64,000 nt of DNA from Vreelandella subterranea (GCF_900111305.1 NZ_FOGS01000007.1:62001-126000); one strand, 5' to 3'. Counted from the stretch's first letter, positions 1 to 8,024 are shown. The notes: a model not told the origin generated them from the letters alone. Translations and numbers: made by a program.

Positions 1-257
1 TAGCGTTCATCCGCGAACCAGGGCCAGCAGAGCGGAATGCCGCCACGGACGGCGCCAGGCATGGGTTGTGGGGTGGGGGTTACCCATAGCCAGCCAAGGT
101 CATTGGGCGGTCGAAAGTGCAGTACCTGGGCGCCTTGCAGCGAGACGATCAGTTCCCCCCAGGGGGCGTTGAACAGTACAAGGTCGCGGCCTTGCCAGTG
201 AGACGTTTGCTGGCCGTCTACACCATCAAGCAACTGCTGGAGGGAGTCGGGAATCAT
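1..257 (-). CDS. D-hexose-6-phosphate mutarotase (aldose 1-epimerase family), 3' end cut by window edge
   Basis: About 85 N-terminal residues are visible, starting at ATG 257 and running off the left edge of the window without a stop. The visible part carries the family signature RGGIPLCWPWF followed by an acidic residue, typical of YeaD-type enzymes that interconvert alpha and beta anomers of hexose-6-phosphates in the cytosol. Upstream of this the text reads like the usual N-terminal beta-sandwich of the galactose-mutarotase fold (ALQVLHFRP-type segment). The catalytic His/Glu residues lie outside the window, so activity cannot be judged. The start is the only ATG before the motif and fits the family length. 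Confidence 0.85.
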   Translation of the reverse strand, partial: MIPDSLQQLLDGVDGQQTSHWQGRDLVLFNAPWGELIVSLQGAQVLHFRPPNDLGWLWVTPTPQPMPGAVRGGIPLCWPWFADER

Positions 258-384
258 AGGCAATCCTTTTTTCAGCGGGGCCACTGTCAATGAATATTAG
301 CGCGGTACCTTAACGCTGTGTGCTATGTTAAAACACGCAAGGGAAACAGGATAACATTAACCACAGGTACGGAAAGGAGGCGAC

Positions 385-627
385 ATGGGTTTCATTGCTT
401 GGTTGATCATTGGTGGTCTGGCTGGCTGGATTGCCGGCAACATCATGCGAGGCGGCGGTTTTGGCCTGCTGGGCAATATTGGCGTCGGCATTGTGGGCGC
501 CGTCTTGGGTGGTTTCCTGTTTAGCCTGTTGGGCCTGCAGGCCGGCGGGTTTATTGGGTCACTGGTAACGGCCATCGTCGGGGCGGTGGTATTGCTGTGG
601 GTTATCAGTAAAGTAAAACAGGCCTAG
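385..627 (+). CDS. GlsB/YeaQ/YmgE-family small stress membrane protein
   Basis: An 80-residue, glycine-rich, very hydrophobic protein with about three predicted membrane segments. It begins MGFIAWLIIGGLAGWIAG and has the repeated G-x-G helix packing typical of the transglycosylase-associated/GlsB family, which is often induced by envelope or general stress; the molecular role is unknown. ATG 385 is preceded by AAGGAGG about five bases away, an excellent ribosome binding site. The gene stands alone and is followed by a strong hairpin terminator. Confidence 0.9.
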   Translation: MGFIAWLIIGGLAGWIAGNIMRGGGFGLLGNIGVGIVGAVLGGFLFSLLGLQAGGFIGSLVTAIVGAVVLLWVISKVKQA

Positions 628-661
628 CGCCCCAGTCGGCAATTAACCGTTGTGCAATTGC

Positions 662-693
662 CACGAACCCGCGCCGTTGAGCGCGGGTTCGTG
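662..693. terminator. Rho-independent-type hairpin between convergent genes
   Basis: A perfect 13-bp stem (CACGAACCCGCGC at 662-674 pairs with 681-693) with a 6-base loop, followed on the plus strand by a short T-containing tail. It sits between the GlsB-like gene (plus) and the FlgO-family gene (minus), so it may serve both directions. The T-tract is weak. Confidence 0.7.
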
Positions 694-704
694 TGTTTGG
701 GGCG

Positions 705-1295
705 TTACCAGCCGCCCTGGCCCTCAAGCAGGCTGCGCGTATTGTTGTTCAATGCAAGCCTGAAGTCGGCACTGCCCAGGACCATGGCATCGCTCGAACG
801 TACCACCCGGGCGCTGACGTAGATATAATCCTGCCCTTGGGCATAGGTTCCCATCAGGATGGAGCGTGCATCGTGCTGGGCGCTCAGGCGTTGAACCTGC
901 CGAGACAGGATCAGCTCGCCGACGCTTTCTTCGATAAACATGCTGTCGCGCATCTTGACCTCGCGCACCTGCATGCCCTGGCGGCCCAGCGCCGATGCCA
1001 TGAGTTCTGAGCTGATACGTCCAAGCGTGGAGGATTGACTCAGGTTGTCGATGCTCACGAAAGTCGCGGCAATCATGGGGCTGTAACGTGTTATGTCAGG
1101 GTTGCTGGCCACCATCTGCTCAGCCGCTTTTTGTGTAAGCTCGGGCAGGTCTGGAGCAGGTTCCTGTTGTTGCGTATTACTGCCGCCAAGCACGCTACAG
1201 CCCGCAAGGCTCAATACCAAAAGACTGGCCGTTAACCACTTGGCGGTGAAAAGCGGGCGCGTTAAGTGCATAACGACAAATGACATCGCAGACAT
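705..1295 (-). CDS. FlgO-family outer-membrane lipoprotein
   Basis: About 196 residues. A signal peptide ends in the lipobox LAGC, so the mature protein should be lipidated. The rest matches the FlgO domain: a region rich in GRISSELMASAL, then a segment on measured response ending ARSILMGTYAQGQDYIYVSARV. In Vibrio, FlgO is an outer-membrane lipoprotein needed for motility and flagellar stability. A longer frame exists upstream, but ATG 1295 has AGGTGG seven bases before it and starts only 4 bases after the stop of the upstream lipoprotein gene, so it is the likely start. The two genes form an operon transcribed away from the MotB-like gene. No other flagellar genes are in view, so a non-flagellar envelope role is possible. 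Confidence 0.8.
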   Translation of the reverse strand: MSAMSFVVMHLTRPLFTAKWLTASLLVLSLAGCSVLGGSNTQQQEPAPDLPELTQKAAEQMVASNPDITRYSPMIAATFVSIDNLSQSSTLGRISSELMASALGRQGMQVREVKMRDSMFIEESVGELILSRQVQRLSAQHDARSILMGTYAQGQDYIYVSARVVRSSDAMVLGSADFRLALNNNTRSLLEGQGGW

Positions 1296-1299
1296 GGCA

Positions 1300-2034
1300 T
1301 TACCACCTATCCGTAATGGAAACCGAGGGTGTTGACGGCGCTGAGGGGACACGGTCGGGCGCATAGTGGCGACGGTCGCCGCTGTTAATGTAATAAATGT
1401 TCGACGATGAATAGAGAATTTGCTCACCGTCGAGAATCTGGGTGGTGACGATGATTTCTTCGTTACCGGTGTGTGTCCAGCTGCCGCTGGTGACGTCAGC
1501 GGCGACGGCGGCCGGGATAAGCCCCAGGGCGGGTTCCGCCCATTGGTTAATCGGTATCGCGGCCACGGCTATACCGCCTGCCAGGGCGGTGAACGCCCCC
1601 GTGGGTGGGCGTACAAAGCCTCGGTCCCGGTGCGCAACGACGTCAACGTCGATATGAACCTCGGCGCTGCTGGGTAGAGGCTGAGTGGTCAGGTTGGCTC
1701 CGCGCGAGACCAGTTCACTGGTGAGCAGTGTACGAAAGCCACGGCCAAATTCACCGCCGCTGTAAGCGTGGGTGGCGTCTTGCGGGGCATCCGGGATGTG
1801 CAAATCGCGGAAACGGACACGCTCGCGCTTCAGGATCTGCGTCGCCTCATGGCGGGCGAGAACATTCCAGTGATGGGCAGCCTGCATACGCTGCTGCTCG
1901 CTATAGGGATACGTCGTGGCGATGGGCGCTTGCGATGTATTGGCATAGAAGCAGCCACTGAGCGTCAGACAGGCCAGTCCGATGACAAGTGGGCGTAGCG
2001 CTGACGAGGATATATCAATTTTACGGGTGCGCAC
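1300..2034 (-). CDS. Predicted lipoprotein of unknown function, upstream of the FlgO-family gene
   Basis: About 244 residues if translation begins at GTG 2034. That start has AAGGAA seven bases upstream and gives a compact signal peptide ending in the lipobox TLSGC. A longer frame to 2100 has no good ribosome binding site and would bury the signal peptide. The mature part contains a Gly/Ala-rich hydrophobic stretch (TALAGGIAVAAIPI, roughly residues 145-165) and the segment NEEIIVTTQILDG. I do not recognise the family. The 4-base gap to the FlgO-family gene suggests translational coupling and a shared function at the outer membrane. Confidence 0.75.
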   Translation of the reverse strand: MRTRKIDISSSALRPLVIGLACLTLSGCFYANTSQAPIATTYPYSEQQRMQAAHHWNVLARHEATQILKRERVRFRDLHIPDAPQDATHAYSGGEFGRGFRTLLTSELVSRGANLTTQPLPSSAEVHIDVDVVAHRDRGFVRPPTGAFTALAGGIAVAAIPINQWAEPALGLIPAAVAADVTSGSWTHTGNEEIIVTTQILDGEQILYSSSNIYYINSGDRRHYAPDRVPSAPSTPSVSITDRW

Positions 2035-2150
2035 CGGGTGGTTCCTTCTCGCTACGAAACGGCTTTTTGATAGACTAGGCAGCGCTAATGACAACGCCAC
2101 CCATTAATAGTCGGCCTGGGAGCCAAAAACTTGAATGAGTAATCACACGG

Positions 2151-3140
2151 ATGCTTGAAGATCACCGCAGTGGACCTCGCCACGACTCGCTCATGTCCCC
2201 CTACCGTGAAGATGATAGCGGTAGTATCTGGATGGTGAGCTATATCGATATCATGACGCTGCTGGTGGCGCTGTTTGTGATCATTATTGCGGCAGCCGGT
2301 GCCACAAGCCCGACATGGATGGCAACAGAACCACCTCCCGAGCCGCTCTTTGATTCGCCACCGCCGCTTGGGGTACCGCTGCCAGAACCGCTGGCCAATA
2401 TTCGTAACGAGCGAGATAGATCAGCAAACTGGCTGGGTGGCGAGTTGCTGACCAGCACGATCACGGCGGCCCAGGGAGTGGCCGGGCGCCCCAGGCGAAC
2501 CACACGCGGTGTCCCCCCGCTGCTTGCCATGCCCGATCCGGTAGCGGAGCCACTGGCCGCGTTGCCTGAACCCCGTTTGCCGATGCCCTTGGTGCCGGTT
2601 GAACAGCCAGCGCTTCAATTTCCGCTGGCTGATTATATGGTCGTCCTCACGGACAATCCCCCAAGTAATGTCGAGACGCTCAGCGACGATGCCATTGACG
2701 GTGCGTTGGCCCTGAGAGAGCAGGTAGAGCGCTCTCCGTATCTGCCTGACCTGGAAGGTGTCGAAGTCTCACGGGTAGAGGAAGGTATCAGTCTGCGAGT
2801 GCAAGACCGGCTGCTGTTTCCCTCGGCGGAAGCGCGGTTGACCAATGATGGAGGCGAATTGATCAGTTCGCTACTTGACACTATCCAGCGGTATGACGGA
2901 GAAGTATGGGTTGAGGGCCATACGGATAGTCGAACGATTGATACACCGGAGTATTCGTCCAACTGGGCGCTATCCAGTGCCCGGGCGATCGCCATTGTGG
3001 AAGCCCTGGAAGCGGCTGGCGTTGCATCGGACCGCTTGCGTGCCGTTGGACTGGCGGCGACCCAATCCCTGGCAGATAATGACACGGCAGAAGGGCGGGC
3101 GCGTAACCGCCGGGTCGAAGTCGTCATCCACGTAGAATAA
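2151..3140 (+). CDS. MotB/OmpA-like peptidoglycan-anchored membrane protein
   Basis: 329 residues. A single N-terminal membrane helix lies at about residues 27-50 in a MotB-type plug region (SIWMVSYIDIMTLLVALF); Asp33 occupies the place of the proton-binding Asp of MotB. A long Pro/Glu-rich linker follows (residues 55-165). The C-terminus is an OmpA-like domain (about 215-329) with the peptidoglycan-binding signature VEGHTDSRTIDTPEYSSNWALS and GRARNRRVEV. MotB normally pairs with a polytopic MotA/ExbB-like subunit, but none is adjacent. Upstream, divergently, are two lipoprotein genes including a FlgO-type. ATG 2151 is the first start in frame after a stop and lacks a clear ribosome binding site; Met15 is an alternative. 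Confidence 0.8.
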   Translation: MLEDHRSGPRHDSLMSPYREDDSGSIWMVSYIDIMTLLVALFVIIIAAAGATSPTWMATEPPPEPLFDSPPPLGVPLPEPLANIRNERDRSANWLGGELLTSTITAAQGVAGRPRRTTRGVPPLLAMPDPVAEPLAALPEPRLPMPLVPVEQPALQFPLADYMVVLTDNPPSNVETLSDDAIDGALALREQVERSPYLPDLEGVEVSRVEEGISLRVQDRLLFPSAEARLTNDGGELISSLLDTIQRYDGEVWVEGHTDSRTIDTPEYSSNWALSSARAIAIVEALEAAGVASDRLRAVGLAATQSLADNDTAEGRARNRRVEVVIHVE

Positions 3141-3150
3141 AAGCTTTGCA

Positions 3151-3245
3151 TAAAAAAGCCCGCCGGGGAAGGCGGGCATAAAGGGCTTGGCTCACTGCAG
3201 CCCACTGGCAGAGGGGGTGGGGTGTACAGGGTTGCCAGTGGGTAC
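3151..3245 (-). ncRNA. Candidate small RNA, about 95 nt, with 5' hairpin and strong terminator
   Basis: On the minus strand a well-formed sigma70-type promoter (3252-3279) is followed almost at once by a 10-bp hairpin (3201-3210 pairs with 3233-3242, 22-base C-rich loop). Then come a single-stranded-looking stretch and a GC-rich terminator hairpin (3158-3164 with 3171-3177) ending in six T residues. No protein frame is supported here. The layout (promoter, 5' stem-loop, linker, terminator) is typical of trans-acting Hfq- or ProQ-bound small RNAs. I do not recognise a known RNA family. The 3' end lies only about 10 bases past the stop of the MotB-like gene on the other strand. Confidence 0.6.
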
Positions 3246-3251
3246 AATTTC

Positions 3252-3279
3252 AGTATAGCTATTTATTGCGCCTTGCCAA
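3252..3279 (-). promoter_or_regulatory. Sigma70-like promoter of the candidate small RNA
   Basis: Reading the minus strand: -35 TTGGCA (3279-3274), a 16-base spacer, and -10 TATACT (3257-3252). The predicted start is near 3245, which places the first base of the RNA two or three bases before its 5' hairpin. The rest of the 3141-3563 gap, toward the phosphatase gene, shows no further feature that I can support. Confidence 0.55.
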
Positions 3280-3563
3280 GCTTTGTGTTGGATTTTTTGT
3301 TATCAAATGTAACGTTCAGCGGCACTACCCTGGCTCGGCTGTGTTTGACCTGCCCTGTCTTATTGCACCAGAAAAGTGCACTGCAACGTCCGTTTCCGCT
3401 AAAACCATTACTCCCTTCAGGTATTACCCCCTGCCACCTTATGCATATCAAAGCGTTAAAAGCGTTGGCATGTATTGTGCTAGGCAATAAACACGCTGTC
3501 ATTGCCATCTCTATCAAGTGGCGAATGAGTGCGTCCACCGCTTAGCAGTAGAGAGGCTGCGCC

Positions 3564-4472
3564 ATGCTTGAACACGCCAGCGCTTCGGCGCTTCCCGACG
3601 ACCGAGTGGACCCGCCGCGTCTTGTGGTCACCGACCTCGATGGCTCGCTGCTTGACCACCATAGCTATGACGCCTCCCCGGCAAAGGCCTGGCTGGCCCG
3701 ATTAAAGCAGGCGAAGGTGCCGGTGATCCCCGTGACCAGCAAAACCCGTGCTGAACTGTTCCCCCTGCGTGAAGCGCTGGGTCTGACGATGACCCCGTTT
3801 GTGGCTGAAAATGGGGCTGTTATCGGCCTTCCGCCGGGGTGGTGTCATGCGCGGCTGGATCGGCCGGGCAACGGGCGTGACGGGATGGTCATCAAGCATC
3901 CAAGCGTCGATATTGGTTTTATTCGTGCCCGCCTTGACGTCTGGCGCAAGCGGCTCGGTGTGCGCTTTACCCCGATGAGCGAGCTTAGCCTTGACGACTT
4001 GACCGGGCTGACCGGGCTCGACACTCACCAGGCACAGATGGCCCGCCAGCGTGAGGGTAGCGAGCCGTTGCTCTGGCACGATGATGACACCTCGCTTGAG
4101 ACGTTTCGCCGAGCGCTGGAAGGTGATGGCCTGCAACTTACCCAGGGAGGCCGCTTTTATCACGTTATGGGGAGCGCATCCGACAAGGGGAGTGGGGTCA
4201 CCTGGCTGGTCGGGCGATTCCGGGCGCTGCGCGGTCGTGAGCCGCTGTCCATCGGCTTGGGCGATGGACCCAACGATGTGTCGATGTTAAACGCCGTCGA
4301 TCAGGCGGTGGTGATCCGCGGTCACCATGATCTGAAGGTTGAACCCACTAATCCCCAGCTTTATCGAACGCGAGCCACTGGCCCAGATGGCTGGGTAGAA
4401 GGCATGTCCCACTGGTGGGGTAAGGCGTTTGCTCCGACCAACCCGCGTGATGCAAAGGAGGTAAACGCATGA
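3564..4472 (+). CDS. HAD-IIB phosphatase, mannosyl/glucosyl-3-phosphoglycerate phosphatase-like
   Basis: 302 residues. HAD motif I is TDLDGSLLD (Asp24 and Asp26), the motif II region is VTSKTR, and the metal-binding motif is GLGDGPNDVSML. Gly-Asp-Gly-Pro-Asn-Asp at the end and the C2-type cap place it with MpgP/GpgP phosphatases, which release mannosylglycerate or glucosylglycerate from the 3-phosphoglycerate precursor. Its 3' end overlaps the next gene, a GT81-like glycosyltransferase, by 4 bases (ATGA), so the two are co-translated. The pathway makes a negatively charged compatible solute, which fits a halophile. Which sugar is used cannot be told from the sequence. GAGAGG lies seven bases before the ATG. 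Confidence 0.82.
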   Translation: MLEHASASALPDDRVDPPRLVVTDLDGSLLDHHSYDASPAKAWLARLKQAKVPVIPVTSKTRAELFPLREALGLTMTPFVAENGAVIGLPPGWCHARLDRPGNGRDGMVIKHPSVDIGFIRARLDVWRKRLGVRFTPMSELSLDDLTGLTGLDTHQAQMARQREGSEPLLWHDDDTSLETFRRALEGDGLQLTQGGRFYHVMGSASDKGSGVTWLVGRFRALRGREPLSIGLGDGPNDVSMLNAVDQAVVIRGHHDLKVEPTNPQLYRTRATGPDGWVEGMSHWWGKAFAPTNPRDAKEVNA

Positions 4473-5689
4473 GTGATTTCCATCAGAACGGCGTCATTAC
4501 CGATTTTCATAACCTGACCCGCCGCCCGGTCGAGGCACTGGAAAAAGAGCTATGCCAGTTTGCCCGGCGGCGGCCCATGGGGCTGATCCTGCCATCGTTG
4601 TTTTCAGAGCTGGAAGGCCCGGCACTTTCGGCCATTGTCGATGAGCTGGTCAAGGTGCCCTATCTCGGCGAGATCGTGATTGGCCTGGACCGGGCTGACC
4701 GCGAGCAGTTCTTGTATGCGCGGGAGTTTTTCTCGCGCCTGCCGCAGCACACACGTATCTTATGGAACGACGGGCCGCGCCTGCGTGCCCTGGACGCCGA
4801 GCTGGAGCAGCACGGGCTGGGCGCATTAGAGCCTGGGAAAGGGCGCAACGTCTGGTATTGCGCGGGCTATGTGTTGGCCTCGGCGCGCTCGTCGGTAATT
4901 GGGTTACACGACTGCGATATTCTCACCTATGATCGCGGGCTGCTGGCGCGTCTGATGTACCCGGTCGCTCACCCACGTTTTAACTACAGTTTCTGCAAGG
5001 GCTATTACCCCCGCATTGCCGAGGGAAGGCTCAATGGGCGCGTATCGCGCCTGATGGTGACGCCGTTGCTAAGGGCGCTTAAAACCGTATGCGGTCCGTT
5101 ACCCTACCTTGATTACCTGGACAGCTTCCGCTACCCACTCTCGGGCGAGTTCGCCATGCGCAGCGACGTGCTTGAGGGGATACGCATCCCGGCGGACTGG
5201 GGGCTTGAAATTGGCGTTCTCTCCGAGCTTCAGCGCAATTACTCGCCGCGTCAGCTTTGCCAGGTCGACATCGCCGATGCTTATGATCACAAGCACCAGC
5301 CGGTCAGTGAAGACAACCCCGATGCCGGGTTGAACCGCATGAGTCTGGATATCGCCAAAGCCCTTTACCGTAAGCTGGCCACTCAGGGGATTACGTTCAG
5401 CAGTGAAGATTTCCGCACCCTGAAAGCAACCTACTACCGGCTGGCGTTGGACTTGATCGAGGCTTATGACCACGATGCGACCATGAACGGTTTGAGTCTT
5501 GATCGGCATAGCGAAGAGCAGGCCGTTGAACTGTTCGCCAGCAACCTGCTGGAAGCGGGTAACCTGTTTTTGGATAACCCCCGCGAACGCCCCTTTATCC
5601 CCAGCTGGAACCGTGTCCAGGCAGCGGTGCCCGACCTGCTCATGCGCATGCACGAAGCGGTAGAGCTGGATAATCAGGGCGATGTTTGA
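4469..5689 (+). CDS. Probable glucosyl-3-phosphoglycerate synthase-like glycosyltransferase (GT81-like)
   Basis: 406 residues, cytosolic, with no membrane segment. Visible motifs are the PGKGRNVWY segment near residue 125, the metal/nucleotide-binding LHDCDILTYDR near 145-155 (a DxD-type motif), the PLSGEFAMR loop near 220, and ADWGLEIGVLSEL near 240. This set is what I associate with GpgS-type retaining transferases that join an NDP-sugar to 3-phosphoglycerate. The upstream phosphatase gene overlaps it by 4 bases and would remove the phosphate. An ideal AAGGAGGT precedes the ATG. A mannosyl-specific enzyme is the main alternative. Confidence 0.75.
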   Translation: MSDFHQNGVITDFHNLTRRPVEALEKELCQFARRRPMGLILPSLFSELEGPALSAIVDELVKVPYLGEIVIGLDRADREQFLYAREFFSRLPQHTRILWNDGPRLRALDAELEQHGLGALEPGKGRNVWYCAGYVLASARSSVIGLHDCDILTYDRGLLARLMYPVAHPRFNYSFCKGYYPRIAEGRLNGRVSRLMVTPLLRALKTVCGPLPYLDYLDSFRYPLSGEFAMRSDVLEGIRIPADWGLEIGVLSELQRNYSPRQLCQVDIADAYDHKHQPVSEDNPDAGLNRMSLDIAKALYRKLATQGITFSSEDFRTLKATYYRLALDLIEAYDHDATMNGLSLDRHSEEQAVELFASNLLEAGNLFLDNPRERPFIPSWNRVQAAVPDLLMRMHEAVELDNQGDV

Positions 5690-5716
5690 GGCGGCTTTAG
5701 CCAATGTGTGAAGACT

Positions 5717-5750
5717 GGCTGGGCAGGCCATGTAAGGGGCTTGCCCAGCC
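5717..5750. terminator. Hairpin between convergent glycosyltransferase and chemoreceptor genes
   Basis: GGCTGGGCA (5717-5725) pairs with TGCCCAGCC (5742-5750) across a 16-base loop. It lies in the 74-base gap between two convergent genes. There is no clean T-tract, so its strength as a terminator is uncertain. Confidence 0.45.
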
Positions 5751-5763
5751 GGAAAGGCTTTAT

Positions 5764-7350
5764 TTAGCCATGGTGAGAGGAGGGAAGGGACGGTGTTGCC
5801 GAGGCTTGGTGGCCGGCAATCTGGAAATGCGCGACCCGCTGGCGTAGCTCAAAGCTGAGATCTGCCAGACGTTGGGTGGCCCCGGTGCTTTCTTGTACCA
5901 GCCCGGCATTTTGCTGGGTCATTTGATCCATCTGAGTGACGGCCTCGTTGACCTGCTCGATGCCGTGGCTTTGTTCCTTGGTAGCCGCCGAGATTTCTTT
6001 CACCAACGTATCGAGCTGCCGAATATTGTCGACGATACCGCTAATCACGGTGCCGGTGTCGCGCACCTGGCGGGTGCCCTGCGTGATATGAGCGTCAGAA
6101 TTGTCAATCAGCGTTTTAATCTCTTGGGCTGCCGTTGCCGAGCGGCTGGCCAGCTGGCGGACTTCACTGGCGACCACGGCAAAACCGCGTCCCTGTTCGC
6201 CTGCCCGAGCCGCTTCAACAGAGGCGTTAAGCGCCAATATATTGGTTTGAAACGCAATCGAGTCGATCGTTTCGATGATACCGCTCATTTGTTTCGCGCT
6301 ATCGTTAATCGTCGACATGGTGTCAATCACGGACTCCATCGCTTCGCTACCTTGCTGAGCACTGTCGGTGGTTTTGCTTGCCAGTTGGCTTGCGTGGTCA
6401 GCGTGTTCAGCGTTTTGTTTTACCGTTGCGGTCAGCTGTTCCATGCTGGAAGCCGTCTCGGCAAGTGACGCCGCTTGTTGCTCGGTACGCGTGGATAACT
6501 CTTCGTTAACGCCGACGATCTGTTCAACAGCGGTGTTCACGTTATCCGCGCTCTGGTGAATGCTCCCGATGGTGTCTGACAGCGTTTCACGCATGCGGTC
6601 AATATCAAACAGCAGGCTTTGCTGGTCCCGGGCGGAGAGCTGTGTCGTGCGCGTCAAATCGCCGTCGGCAATATGCCGTACCACGTCGGCGGCGTAGCGA
6701 GGGTCACCTCCCAGGCGACGGGATACATCGCGAATCACCCAGCCCATTAGCAGCGTCACCGGTAAGCCGATGATCAGCAGGATGGTCATTGAGCGAATCA
6801 AATTGCCAATAAACGCCTCATCAATATCATCGACATAAATACCGGATGCCAGCGACCATTCCCATTCGGGAATATAGGCAACATAGCTTGTCTTCGGCAC
6901 TTGTTCATCGCCGCTAATCCGGCGAGAGTAATAGTCAACGTGGCCGCCACCTGCATGAGCCGCCTCACGAAAAGCCGCATAAAGATCCATGCCGCTTGCG
7001 TCCTGGTAGTTGCTCATGTCTTCTCTCCGAGGACGGTTCGGATGAGAGACAATCCGTAGGTCATCATCGAAAGAGAACAGGTATTCACCATCACCAAAAC
7101 TGACGTTTGACATGGTATCGATAGCACGTTGTTGAGCTTCCTCAAGGCTAAGCTCGCCGGTGTCGACCCGTGTCTGCAAGGCACTCACCTGACTTTGTAC
7201 GCTTTCAACCAGGTGCTCGATGCTGGTGCGGCGTTCATCTTCAATCGTCTGGCGATTTTCCCAGGCAAGCCAGCCTACCAGCATCAGCATGGCCGCCAAG
7301 ATGATAATTAGAGTACTCCAGAGCTTCTGTGTCGTCGTCAAGCGGTTCAT
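5764..7350 (-). CDS. Methyl-accepting chemotaxis protein with single Cache sensor domain
   Basis: 528 residues. Order: membrane helix at about 10-30, periplasmic single Cache domain at about 35-185 ([16 protein letters not shown], then [19 protein letters not shown]), second helix at 185-208, HAMP linker, and the cytoplasmic signalling hairpin with the conserved tip around [20 protein letters not shown] and [15 protein letters not shown]. sCache_2 receptors often sense small organic acids, but the ligand is unknown here. No CheR-binding pentapeptide is present at the C-terminus. AGGAAG precedes the ATG. It is a stand-alone gene with no che genes nearby. Confidence 0.93.
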   Translation of the reverse strand: MNRLTTTQKLWSTLIIILAAMLMLVGWLAWENRQTIEDERRTSIEHLVESVQSQVSALQTRVDTGELSLEEAQQRAIDTMSNVSFGDGEYLFSFDDDLRIVSHPNRPRREDMSNYQDASGMDLYAAFREAAHAGGGHVDYYSRRISGDEQVPKTSYVAYIPEWEWSLASGIYVDDIDEAFIGNLIRSMTILLIIGLPVTLLMGWVIRDVSRRLGGDPRYAADVVRHIADGDLTRTTQLSARDQQSLLFDIDRMRETLSDTIGSIHQSADNVNTAVEQIVGVNEELSTRTEQQAASLAETASSMEQLTATVKQNAEHADHASQLASKTTDSAQQGSEAMESVIDTMSTINDSAKQMSGIIETIDSIAFQTNILALNASVEAARAGEQGRGFAVVASEVRQLASRSATAAQEIKTLIDNSDAHITQGTRQVRDTGTVISGIVDNIRQLDTLVKEISAATKEQSHGIEQVNEAVTQMDQMTQQNAGLVQESTGATQRLADLSFELRQRVAHFQIAGHQASATPSLPSSHHG

Positions 7351-7480
7351 AGGGCTTCCTGATGGGTCGATATTACACGCTGATTTTGGAAATCAGCCGT
7401 CTATTATCTATCGGCCCGATCAGTAAAACCTTAACGATCTAGGGGTATAAATTAATGAGGTATTGCTAATAAACGCGATA

Positions 7481-7696
7481 TCAACCAGCGCGAGCGTGCG
7501 TTAGCGTGTCGAGTGCGCTGCCCTGGATGCAGGCGCTGGTTTGGCAACTCAAACAGCGTAAGACGGCGCTTTGCTCGCCAGTGCCTTCGAGGCGAAAACG
7601 GGCCAGAAACGCTGTAGTGGGAGACTCGAAATTGCCGCAACGGCGGCAAATGATGTCAACACCGCGGACTTTGTAGTTGATGATGATAGGTTGCAC
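7481..7696 (-). CDS. Small two-CxxC zinc-ribbon protein of unknown function
   Basis: 71 residues starting at GTG 7696. The start is well supported by TAGGAGGT five bases upstream. Two CxxC pairs (CRRC near residue 18 and CLSC near residue 48) could hold one zinc ion as a zinc ribbon; another Cys follows in the last third. It has no signal peptide or membrane segment, so it should be cytosolic. I do not recognise a named family. It lies between the chemoreceptor gene and the Csr/Rsm-type RNA locus and is transcribed alone. Confidence 0.7.
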   Translation of the reverse strand: MQPIIINYKVRGVDIICRRCGNFESPTTAFLARFRLEGTGEQSAVLRCLSCQTSACIQGSALDTLTHARAG

Positions 7697-7848
7697 GCTG
7701 ACCTCCTACCCGTGGGTGTCGTTGGGTCACTCGTCACACAACCCGATAGTGGCAAGTGGTGGATTATTAACCATAGGCCATGATGGGCAGTTCGGTGAGC
7801 AAAAAAGTCATTTTTTTCGGCTTTCATATCCTGGGTTAGATAAACCAT

Positions 7849-8010
7849 TGGTCTTGAAGTGCATTGTGGGCACCTAGCGCAGAGGACGCGCATCAGGGAA
7901 GACCAAGCAGGATGCTTGATGGACTCAAGGACGCATGAACAGGACGTTCATGAAGAAGGATCAAGGAGGACCTGCTCAAACCCCAGCCCAAAATGGCTGG
8001 GGTTTTTTTT
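7849..8010 (+). ncRNA. Csr/Rsm-type regulatory RNA (CsrA-sequestering), GGA-rich
   Basis: Nine GGA motifs lie between 7884 and 7970, and several sit in the loops of small perfect hairpins: GCGC-AGAGGAC-GCGC (7877-7891), CAAGC-AGGAT-GCTTG (7904-7918) and CATGAAC-AGGAC-GTTCATG (7934-7952). Unpaired AAGGAT and AAGGAGGA follow. The RNA ends with a textbook terminator: CCCCAGCC (7981-7988) pairs with 7995-8002 and is followed by eight T residues. This is the architecture of CsrB/RsmY/RsmZ RNAs, which bind and titrate the translational regulator CsrA/RsmA. The 5' end is uncertain: a weak -10-like TAGATA at 7837-7842 suggests a start near 7849. No GacA-type upstream site was recognised. No csrA gene is in the window. 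Confidence 0.8.
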
Positions 8011-8024
8011 GGTGCATGCCGTGA

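Noticed and set aside
3263..3538. A 91-codon minus-strand frame in the gap before the phosphatase gene
   Set aside because: No ribosome binding site and no recognisable domain; it covers the promoter region of the candidate small RNA.
4000..4019. Tandem GACCGGGCT pair in the phosphatase gene
   Set aside because: Two in-frame copies encoding Leu-Thr-Gly repeats; too short to be of note.
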